A stretch of 5,702 nucleotides of DNA from Alloprevotella sp. (GTDB lineage: Bacteria; Bacteroidota; Bacteroidia; Bacteroidales; Bacteroidaceae): contig JABZGM010000140.1 of the NCBI GenBank assembly GCA_015259235.1, forward strand, positions 1-5,702, written 5' to 3'. Each line of letters starts with the position of its first letter. Position 1 is the first letter of the stretch. This document shows positions 1 through 5,702 of this stretch, piece by piece. A program made the position numbers and the translations under genes. The notes beneath the pieces were generated by a model. That model worked only from the letters and a program-made list of their open reading frames with translations. It searched no databases and had not been told where the DNA came from.

Positions 1-2100
1 TACAACCGTCTGGCGCAAATCGTGCGCAGCGGAGTCAACACGGACTGGTTGTCAAAGCCCTTGCGAAACGGATTTTCTCAAAACCACAGCTTAAGCATTG
101 ACGGCGGTGACGACTATGCACGCTACAACCTAGGCTTACGCTACTCCACCGACGACGGTGTGATGATTGGCTCTAAGCGCGATCGTCTGTCCCTCTTCTT
201 CAAGTTCTCCTACAACAAACCTGGTGCATTCTCTGTCAACAACTCCACCACTTTGATGTCGGTTGATTCGGAAGAATCGCCCTATGGGTCTTTCTCCGAC
301 TACGTGAGGCAAAATCCCTACGAACAGCCTTACGCTGCCGATGGTTCGCTTCATAGAAAATTGTCGAATCTCGAAGAAAACCCCTTGTATGAGGCACAAG
401 CAGGCAATTTCAATAAGTCTGAAAACCTCAATATCCTCAATACCACCACCCTGCAAGTGTGGTTCTCCGACGCCTTCCGTCTCAATGGTGATTTCTCTTT
501 CACTAAAGACATGTCCACGAGCAACAACTTCAAGTCTCCGCTTGCTCTCAGCGAGTTGAATAAAACAGACGTCTCTCAGCGTGGGCAATTAACCGAAAGC
601 CACACAAGTCTAGTGCGCTATGCTGGTAAGTTGATGTTGTCTTATAATAAGAACTTGTTTGGCAAACTCTTCACAAGTGCTACGGCAGGTTCAACCATCG
701 AAGCCAACAATGGCGACAACACCTCCTATTCTTCTGTGGGCTACTATTCAGCCAATCTCTCACACCCTGCTTTTGCAGCAGGCTATGTTAATGGTAAGCC
801 AGGCGGTTCCGACAACATCTACCGCACAGTGGGCTTCTTTGCCAACCTCAACTCCATCTGGGACAACAAGTACTTCCTCGATTTCATTTATCGCTACGAA
901 GGATCTTCAAAGTTTGGTAAGAACACCCGCTTCGCACCATTCTGGAGTGTGGGTTCGGGTTGGAACATTCACAACGAATCTTTCCTCAAAGGCAAAGGCA
1001 TAGAGTTGCTCAAGTTGCGTGCCAGTGTAGGTTATTTGGGTAACATCTCTTTTGAACCCTATCAAGCCATCACTTCCTACAACTATGCAGCAGGCAACAA
1101 CTATGTGAAAGGCATTGGCGCAATTCCTAAGACCATCGGTAATCCCGACTTGCGTTGGGAACGTACGCTCACTTCCAACGTTGGTATTGACCTCACGATG
1201 TTCAAGGGCCGTTGGGACTTGACCTTCGATGCTTATATCAAGAACACCGACGATTTGCTCGTCAATGTGACAAAAGCTCCTTCTGTGGGTGTGGCTTCAG
1301 CGCGTGAAAACTTAGGTGCTATCGAAAACCGCGGTGTGGAACTCCGCACGCGTGTTGTGCCCATCAGCACCAAGCAATTACAATGGTCTATCTCGGCTAC
1401 TTATGCCTACAACAAGAGTAAGATTAAGCAAATCAGTAATGCACTGATGAGCAAGAATGAGGAAAACCGCAACGCAACGGGTAAGGCTCCCCTTCCCATC
1501 TATGAGGAAGGCGGTTCACTCACAGCCGTTAAGGTGGTGCCTTCTGCAGGTATCGACCCAGCAACAGGACGCGAAGTCTACATCAAGCGCGATGGTTCTT
1601 ACACTTTCGACTATGATGCTCGCGACAAAGTGACCTTCGGCGACGAATCACCTCTCGGACAAGGTAGTTTGAGTTCTTATCTCACCTACAAACAGTGGTC
1701 GGCTTCAGCCTCCTTTGGTTATTCCTTTGGTGGTGTGGTCTACAACCAAACCCTTGTGACTCGTGTGGAAGGTGCCAATCCAAAGCAGAATGCCGATGAA
1801 CGAGTGTTCAACGACCGTTGGAAAAAGCCTGGCGACTATGCTAGATATCGCAACATCGCCGACTATTCAACGCCCCAACAAACCAGTCGTTTCGTTCAAG
1901 TGAACAATTATCTCACGCTCCAATCTCTGTCAGTGGCTTATGAATTTACCCCTTGGCAGATTCGCAAACTCGGTTTGTCGCGTATGCGTTTAGAATTGCT
2001 CACCAACGATCTCTTCTATCTCTCTTCTATCAAGCGTGAACGCGGACTTGACTATCCCTATGCACGCAGCGTAGAAATGTCAGTGAGATTCTCGTTCTAA
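1..2100 (+). CDS. SusC/RagA-family TonB-linked outer-membrane transporter, 3' part (N-terminus outside window)
   Basis: This is the C-terminal 699 residues of a SusC-type TonB-dependent transporter, the outer-membrane barrel that imports nutrients delivered by its SusD partner. The frame is open from base 1, so the GTG at 22 is not the real start; SusC proteins are usually about 1000 residues, so the signal peptide, TonB box and plug domain lie upstream. Numbering from base 1, family landmarks are GSSKFG and a W-N-I-H-N-E-S-F strand (residues 301-329), NPDLRWE (381-387), ENLGAIENRGVEL (436-448), NADERVFNDRW followed by KPGD (about 597-612) and IKRERGLDYPYARS (677-690). It ends in VRFSF, an aromatic terminal strand typical of barrels inserted by the BAM complex. 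Gene susD follows after 20 nt, indicating co-transcription. Family assignment is near certain. The substrate is not shown by the sequence; the KRERGLDYP ending resembles, from memory, SusC proteins found with DUF4843 partners. Confidence 0.97.
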   Translation, partial: YNRLAQIVRSGVNTDWLSKPLRNGFSQNHSLSIDGGDDYARYNLGLRYSTDDGVMIGSKRDRLSLFFKFSYNKPGAFSVNNSTTLMSVDSEESPYGSFSDYVRQNPYEQPYAADGSLHRKLSNLEENPLYEAQAGNFNKSENLNILNTTTLQVWFSDAFRLNGDFSFTKDMSTSNNFKSPLALSELNKTDVSQRGQLTESHTSLVRYAGKLMLSYNKNLFGKLFTSATAGSTIEANNGDNTSYSSVGYYSANLSHPAFAAGYVNGKPGGSDNIYRTVGFFANLNSIWDNKYFLDFIYRYEGSSKFGKNTRFAPFWSVGSGWNIHNESFLKGKGIELLKLRASVGYLGNISFEPYQAITSYNYAAGNNYVKGIGAIPKTIGNPDLRWERTLTSNVGIDLTMFKGRWDLTFDAYIKNTDDLLVNVTKAPSVGVASARENLGAIENRGVELRTRVVPISTKQLQWSISATYAYNKSKIKQISNALMSKNEENRNATGKAPLPIYEEGGSLTAVKVVPSAGIDPATGREVYIKRDGSYTFDYDARDKVTFGDESPLGQGSLSSYLTYKQWSASASFGYSFGGVVYNQTLVTRVEGANPKQNADERVFNDRWKKPGDYARYRNIADYSTPQQTSRFVQVNNYLTLQSLSVAYEFTPWQIRKLGLSRMRLELLTNDLFYLSSIKRERGLDYPYARSVEMSVRFSF

Positions 2101-2120
2101 CCCTTTGCCCCATTACTGCA

Positions 2121-3563
2121 ATGAAGAAATCAATCCTCAACTCAATATGTGTGGCAGCCTTTGCGCTGTCGGCTGCCTCTTGCAACGACTTCTTGGATGT
2201 GCAGCCCAAAGGCACACTCACTGAAGATGTTCAGTTCAAGCCCACTCAAGGCTATTACGATGCGATGTATGGTGTGTATAGCAAAATGGCTAGCACCGAC
2301 CTCTATGGTGGAAATCTGTCTTATGGCTTTGTCGACAAGATTGGACAACTTTTTGGAAAACTGAATACGAATGAAACAGACACCGAAATTCTGAAATACG
2401 ATTATCAGAATAGCAAGGTGCGCGCCATCATCGACAACATTTGGAAATCGCAATATGAAGGCATCTCTTATGTCAACAACGTCATCAAGAACGTAGAGTC
2501 TACATCTTTGCACGATAAGAACCTACAATTGGTGCGTGGTGAAGCCTATGGTCTTCGTGCTTTCCTCCATTTCGACCTCGTGCGTTTGTTCTGCCCTGAC
2601 TATCGCACCAATCCTAATGCCGAATATGGTGTGCCTTATGCCGAAGATTTCAATTTGGCAAACAAGAATGTGTACACCCTCAAAGGCACTTACGAACACA
2701 TTCTTCAAGACCTCAACACCGCTGAAAGCCTTTTGGCGAATGACACAGTGGTCACCCCCATCGTGGAAGTGGGCAGCGACTACGATAATGGGCGTGCTCG
2801 CCAATTCAATCTCTATGCCGTCTATGCCACCAAGGCACGCGTGTATTACACCATGGGCGACAATGAGAAGGCTGCAGAGTATGCTAAGAAGGTGATTGAT
2901 GCCAAACAGAATTTCTCGCTCACGGAGTCGCGCGACTTTGAAAAAGTGCGCAGATTCCCTGCCGATAGAGAAATGATCTTTGGACTCAACAATCGCACAC
3001 TGTCGCAAAGCGTCTACAACATCTTCGTAGGACTCACCCAAAGAAGTGGTAACTTCACCGAAGGCCGTAGAGATATTGAGAAGCTCTATGAAACAAAGAC
3101 CTTCACTTCGAGCAATGTCGATGTGCGCTATTCCGCATTCTATCGTATAGAAGTAGGTTCTTCCATCTTCTTGCGATTTGTGGCGAGCGAAAGCGAATCG
3201 CGCAGCACTGCTTTTCAGGGTTTGACTTTGGTGCGTTTACCTGAGATGTACTACATCCTTGCAGAGTCATTGTATGAGACCGACCCCAAGGCTGCCAAGG
3301 CTGCGCTCGATGAAGTGAGAAAGAGTCGTGGACTCCAACCGAGCGACGATGCTAAGTTCCTCACCAAAGATGCTTTCTTGCAAGAAATGCTCAACGAACG
3401 CATGCGTGAGATGCCCGGAGAAGGTCAAGTGTTCTATGCGATCAAGCACTACAACAAACCCTTCAAAGCACTCGACGGAAGAACGACCATCGAACCCTCT
3501 CCCGCACGTTTTGTGTTGCCTCGTCCTGATCGTGAATTAGAATTCGGTAACAAGCAACAATAA
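2121..3563 (+). CDS. SusD/RagB-family surface lipoprotein (substrate-binding lid of SusC)
   Basis: A complete 480-residue SusD-type lipoprotein, somewhat shorter than the common 500-600. The ATG opens a lipoprotein signal peptide: MKKS, a hydrophobic core, then LSAASC with Cys21 as the lipidated residue, followed by NDFLDVQPKG, a typical SusD mature start. The helical TPR-like scaffold is visible in W-K-S-Q-Y-E-G-I (about 108-115), GEAYGLRAFLHF (140-151), the helix ending AAEYAKKVID and VRLPEMYYILAES (371-383). The late family motif NERMREMPGEGQVF (424-437, with L424 preceding) and the ending LPRPDRELEFGN (466-477) correspond to the family's ERR.E..GEGQ and lPiP..E...N; the usual P-I-P is P-R-P here. 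SusD caps the SusC barrel and captures ligand outside the cell. It starts 20 nt after susC, with a pyrimidine-rich leader and no Shine-Dalgarno sequence, which is normal in Bacteroidota. Ligand class cannot be read from the sequence. Confidence 0.97.
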   Translation: MKKSILNSICVAAFALSAASCNDFLDVQPKGTLTEDVQFKPTQGYYDAMYGVYSKMASTDLYGGNLSYGFVDKIGQLFGKLNTNETDTEILKYDYQNSKVRAIIDNIWKSQYEGISYVNNVIKNVESTSLHDKNLQLVRGEAYGLRAFLHFDLVRLFCPDYRTNPNAEYGVPYAEDFNLANKNVYTLKGTYEHILQDLNTAESLLANDTVVTPIVEVGSDYDNGRARQFNLYAVYATKARVYYTMGDNEKAAEYAKKVIDAKQNFSLTESRDFEKVRRFPADREMIFGLNNRTLSQSVYNIFVGLTQRSGNFTEGRRDIEKLYETKTFTSSNVDVRYSAFYRIEVGSSIFLRFVASESESRSTAFQGLTLVRLPEMYYILAESLYETDPKAAKAALDEVRKSRGLQPSDDAKFLTKDAFLQEMLNERMREMPGEGQVFYAIKHYNKPFKALDGRTTIEPSPARFVLPRPDRELEFGNKQQ

Positions 3564-3594
3564 TTGGTCTTTTTCCCCTTGCCATTTTCCTGAC

Positions 3595-3611
3595 CTAGTG
3601 TCGTCCACTAG
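3595..3611 (+). repeat. Perfect inverted repeat, 6-bp arms, 5-nt loop
   Basis: CTAGTG at 3595-3600 is the exact reverse complement of CACTAG at 3606-3611, separated by TCGTC. It lies 31 nt after the susD stop codon. A second CACTAG at 3635-3640 could pair with the same left arm, giving a competing longer-range stem. It is not followed by a T-tract, so it does not look like an intrinsic terminator. It could be a weak RNA hairpin at the 3' end of the susCD message or a protein-binding dyad; short arms mean chance is possible. Confidence 0.5.
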
Positions 3612-3626
3612 CCTAATTTGTCTGAG

Positions 3627-3639
3627 TAGTGACGCACTA
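3627..3639 (+). repeat. Short inverted repeat, 5-bp arms, 3-nt loop
   Basis: TAGTG at 3627-3631 pairs with CACTA at 3635-3639 around ACG. Its right arm overlaps the second CACTAG copy, which could instead pair with the left arm of the upstream dyad at 3595-3600; likewise TAGTG could pair with CACTA at 3606-3610. The two dyads therefore share interchangeable arms. On its own the stem is too short to be convincing. Confidence 0.35.
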
Positions 3640-3665
3640 GTTCAAAGAAAATGCCAACCATAGCC

Positions 3666-3700
3666 TAGCAGAGTAGGGCACACGCCCTCTCTCGCTGCTA
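3666..3700 (+). repeat. Imperfect hairpin 34 nt upstream of the DUF4843 start codon
   Basis: The outer arms TAGCAG (3666-3671) and CTGCTA (3695-3700) are exact complements. Inside them AG (3672-3673) can pair with CT (3689-3690), and AGGGC (3675-3679) pairs with GCCCT (3684-3688) around an ACAC loop. That makes 13 potential pairs, interrupted by a bulged T at 3674 and an unpaired CTCG at 3691-3694. The sequence after it is not T-rich, so it is unlikely to be a simple rho-independent terminator. Its place in the leader of the DUF4843 gene fits an RNA-processing, stabilising or attenuating element; this is inference from position and pairing only. Confidence 0.5.
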
Positions 3701-3734
3701 TAGTTGACAAACCAGTTGATAAAAACATATCAAG

Positions 3735-4469
3735 ATGAAGCACTTTTTTCATATATTACTCTTGCCTTTGCTTGCAATGTGTGGGCTAGGCTCGTGCAAC
3801 AGCATCGTTTACGATGAAGAGTATAGCAAAGATGGGTTCTATCACGCCCAAAATGCAGTTTATTTCCATTATCCCGAAGCCAGTGATACCTTAAGATTCT
3901 ATTCTTTTGGTACACTTCCCGTAGATAGCCAAAAATATGTGATGAACATCCCCGTGCGCATAGCCGGTGTTCCTCAAAAACACGCGCAAAAGTTCAAACT
4001 TGTGGTGGATACAGCTTCGACGATGAAAGCCGGTGTGCACTACAAAGAGCTAAACCTAGAACCCGTGGTCCCTGTGGATTCTGTGGATGCAGTTGTTCCT
4101 GTAACCTTGTTACGCAATGCTTTGTCGCCCGACAAAGACACCCTCAAGTTGATTCTTCGCTTGGAACCCACTTCTGATTTGGCATTGAAATATCCCAAAG
4201 CCAACAAGGTGGAAATTCAAGTAACCAATGTAATTACCGCTCCTTATTATTGGGAATACTATATAGACAAATTTGGGATTTTTGAGCGTCGCAAATATCT
4301 TATGATGTTGGCTTACTATCATTCTAATGAGTCTGAGCTCATGGAGGCCATGTGGCAAGATAGCAATCAATTCTTCTTGAACTTTATGAAAGTGTATCGT
4401 ACCTTGCAAGCCGATCCCACTTACGACAAATCCTTCCTTCCTGCTAATCCTTACAACCCCTACAAATAA
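3735..4469 (+). CDS. DUF4843 domain lipoprotein, probable accessory subunit of the SusCD importer
   Basis: A complete 244-residue lipoprotein. The start is fixed by the signal peptide: MKHFFHILLLPLL, then GLGSC with Cys21 lipidated and a mature start NSIVYDEEYSKDG. The body fits the Bacteroidota family DUF4843: FYSFGTLP (55-62), the IPVRIAGVP strand (72-80), a K-A-G-V-H-Y segment (98-103), VPVTLLRN (121-128), and the family's C-terminal signature APYYWEYY then KFGIFERRKYLMML (169-192). The first two thirds look like beta-sandwich; 190-230 looks helical, ending in PYNPYK. No catalytic motif is visible, and the family's biochemical role is not established as far as I know. The gene follows susD after a structured 171-nt spacer and precedes the PKD-like gene by 5 nt, so those two are probably translated together. 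The inferred role is a surface subunit that helps SusD bind or guide substrate. Confidence 0.9.
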   Translation: MKHFFHILLLPLLAMCGLGSCNSIVYDEEYSKDGFYHAQNAVYFHYPEASDTLRFYSFGTLPVDSQKYVMNIPVRIAGVPQKHAQKFKLVVDTASTMKAGVHYKELNLEPVVPVDSVDAVVPVTLLRNALSPDKDTLKLILRLEPTSDLALKYPKANKVEIQVTNVITAPYYWEYYIDKFGIFERRKYLMMLAYYHSNESELMEAMWQDSNQFFLNFMKVYRTLQADPTYDKSFLPANPYNPYK

Positions 4470-4474
4470 AACTT

Positions 4475-5702
4475 ATGAAAAGATTTAATCAACTATGCCT
4501 CTTCTCGGTAGCGGCTACTAGTATGCTGGGGGTCGTTTCTTGTATCTCTGACGATTCGGTGGGTGTGGTGAAAGAATTGTCTTACCTCTCCGCTGAAAAC
4601 AGCGTTGCTGATGAATATAAGGTCGATCGTTTGGACACACTGCGCATTCCAGCTCCCAAGGTGACTCAAACTCACGTAGACAAACCCCTCACTTATCGTT
4701 GGGAAATCAATGGAAAAGTAGTATCTACGGAAAAAGACTTGAGTTATGAGTGCAAGGACTACACGAAAGATAAAAGCAAACCTTTCCTTTGTCGCCTGAC
4801 GATAAGCAACGAAGATGGCAGCTATTACAAACATTTCAAGTTGCACGTGCAATATCGTTACCGCACTGGCGTTTATGTTTTAGCCGAAGACAATGGCAAG
4901 ACCATCGTGAGCTACATTCGTCCTGACAGCGCAAAGACGTTAGTGGAACACGACCTTCTTGCTAAGAACAACGCTGAGACCACTTTCAAGGGAAAGCCCA
5001 CAGCAGCCGCCATCATCGACTATTACGGCAAAAATGACCTCTTCTTTGCAGCTGGTTCTCCCAGTCAAATTTATCGTTTAGATGGCAACACGATGCAACT
5101 TGTTGCTGCAACTCAAGCAGCAGGCACTGTTTCATTGCTTTATCCCAACAAGATCGGAGCTTTGAACAATGAACAGGCAGGTGGTAAGCTTATTGTGGTA
5201 GAAGATGGAGATGTGTCTGATATCAGAACATCAGACCTTTCTTTGGTCATCACAAGTCTTACTTCGCGCGACATCGTCAAAGTATTGCCTAAATTCCAAT
5301 TGGTTCCATCCGTGTTCTCGTATGCAGACACTGGTATTGACAACTACACTGGACTTGCTTTCTACGACAACACGCAAGGTTTCATTGTTTATGCACCTGA
5401 TGCCAATGTTGATGACAAGCAAAAGCTTCAAAAAACTAAGCTCATCTTCAACGAACAATTCAAGGGACTCAAACTTGTGGGTATGGTGCCGGTCACTAAA
5501 CATCACGAGGTAGCCTTATTCTTGCACGACGACGCAGCCAATAAGTTCTATCACGTGTGGCTCTATCCTGGAAGTTACAACGCTCGTGTAAAACGTCAGA
5601 ACTCAGAACCCGAGCTCAAGCAAGCTAAAATTGAAATCCCTGCTTCAGCTGGTGTCACCGTCAAGAGCAAGTTTGCGGCAGCTCAAGTCACCAATCTCGT
5701 TT
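4475..5702 (+). CDS. PKD-like family surface lipoprotein, 3' end outside window
   Basis: An open frame of 409 codons runs from this ATG to the right edge without a stop; the family is often near 500 residues, so I guess about 100 are missing. The ATG follows the previous stop by 5 nt with an A-rich leader. The signal peptide (MKRFNQLCLF, then GVVSC) makes Cys23 the lipidated residue; the next Met (17) would destroy it. Mature start ISDDS resembles the acidic Bacteroidota surface-export signal. Residues about 45-127 form a PKD/Ig-like beta-sandwich with the hallmark YRWEINGKVVS (74-84) and SNEDGSYYKHFKLHV (111-125). After TGVYVLAEDNGK (131-142) come repeated strand-turn-strand units that suggest a beta-propeller. 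Apart from Cys8 in the signal peptide and Cys23, the visible protein has only Cys93 and Cys106. No catalytic site is recognised. By context it is a further subunit of the SusCD importer. Confidence 0.88.
   Translation, partial: MKRFNQLCLFSVAATSMLGVVSCISDDSVGVVKELSYLSAENSVADEYKVDRLDTLRIPAPKVTQTHVDKPLTYRWEINGKVVSTEKDLSYECKDYTKDKSKPFLCRLTISNEDGSYYKHFKLHVQYRYRTGVYVLAEDNGKTIVSYIRPDSAKTLVEHDLLAKNNAETTFKGKPTAAAIIDYYGKNDLFFAAGSPSQIYRLDGNTMQLVAATQAAGTVSLLYPNKIGALNNEQAGGKLIVVEDGDVSDIRTSDLSLVITSLTSRDIVKVLPKFQLVPSVFSYADTGIDNYTGLAFYDNTQGFIVYAPDANVDDKQKLQKTKLIFNEQFKGLKLVGMVPVTKHHEVALFLHDDAANKFYHVWLYPGSYNARVKRQNSEPELKQAKIEIPASAGVTVKSKFAAAQVTNLV

Larger units (their letters stand above)
3564..3734 (+). other. 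Structured 171-nt spacer between susD and the DUF4843 gene
   Basis: This is the only sizeable non-coding stretch in the window; the other two gaps are 20 and 5 nt. It opens with a T/C-rich run at about 3567-3580, then carries three inverted repeats (3595-3611, 3627-3639, 3666-3700) and ends in an A-rich leader before the ATG at 3735. Four CTAG tetranucleotides fall between 3595 and 3668, against about seven counted by eye in the rest of the window. TAGCCTA occurs twice, at 3609 and 3661. I see no open frame of note, no T-tract directly after a hairpin and no good Bacteroidales promoter (TAnnTTTG with an upstream TTG box). The likely role, by inference, is RNA-level adjustment of the two downstream genes relative to susCD; a decayed or mobile small element is an alternative. 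Confidence 0.6.

Noticed and set aside
22..24. GTG at 22 as the start of the first gene
   Set aside because: The frame is open to base 1 and the residues before it already read as SusC barrel sequence, so this is an internal valine codon of a gene cut by the window edge.
659..1003. Plus-strand open frame overlapping susC in another frame
   Set aside because: Its product is low-complexity, rich in S, T and P, as expected of a shifted reading of the susC frame, with no start context or domain of its own.
2523..3041. Long open frame on the minus strand inside susD
   Set aside because: It lies wholly opposite a clear SusD coding sequence and its product resembles no family I know. The same holds for the minus-strand frames at 136-588, 2142-2513, 4110-4409, 4493-4852 and 5231-5506.
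3555..3580. Intrinsic terminator after susD, using the T-run at about 3570-3575
   Set aside because: Only a tiny CAAT/ATTG palindrome precedes the T-run and it cannot form a stable stem.
3614..3620. TAATTTG as a promoter element
   Set aside because: The spacing inside the motif is one base short of TAnnTTTG and no upstream -33 box is visible.
3699..3706. TATAGTTG as a Bacteroidales -7 promoter element before the DUF4843 gene
   Set aside because: It matches five of the six fixed positions of TAnnTTTG, but there is no TTG/TTTG box at the proper distance upstream, and it overlaps the end of the 3666-3700 hairpin. It is too weak to call.

Overview
The window looks like part of a Bacteroidales genome, probably Prevotellaceae or Bacteroidaceae. 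The evidence is a SusC/SusD outer-membrane nutrient importer pair followed by two further lipoproteins of families (DUF4843 and PKD-like) that are largely confined to Bacteroidota. Start codons also lack strong Shine-Dalgarno sequences and two of them follow A-rich leaders, as is usual in this phylum. The genus cannot be fixed from the sequence alone.

Layout, all on the + strand: (1) 1-2100, the last 699 residues of a SusC/RagA-type TonB-dependent transporter, cut by the left edge; (2) 20-nt gap; (3) 2121-3563, a complete SusD/RagB lipoprotein of 480 aa; (4) 3564-3734, a 171-nt spacer with no gene but with three inverted repeats and a local cluster of CTAG tetranucleotides; (5) 3735-4469, a complete DUF4843 lipoprotein of 244 aa; (6) 5-nt gap; (7) 4475-5702, a PKD-like family lipoprotein, 409 codons visible, still open at the right edge. 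There is no tRNA, rRNA, CRISPR array, insertion sequence or convincing minus-strand gene.

How the genes work together (inference): SusC forms the TonB-energised barrel and SusD is the lid that captures substrate on the cell surface. The DUF4843 and PKD-like lipoproteins are probably extra surface subunits of the same machine. From memory and unchecked, the order SusC, SusD, DUF4843, PKD-like matches the Bacteroides thetaiotaomicron BT2264-BT2261 complex, a four-protein SusCD assembly whose crystal structure showed bound peptide. No carbohydrate-active enzyme is visible, so oligopeptide uptake is at least as likely as glycan uptake.

The window is mostly a recognisable nutrient-uptake operon. 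The least explained parts are the structured spacer before the DUF4843 gene and the propeller-like C-terminal part of the PKD-like lipoprotein. I did not find a clearly new system.
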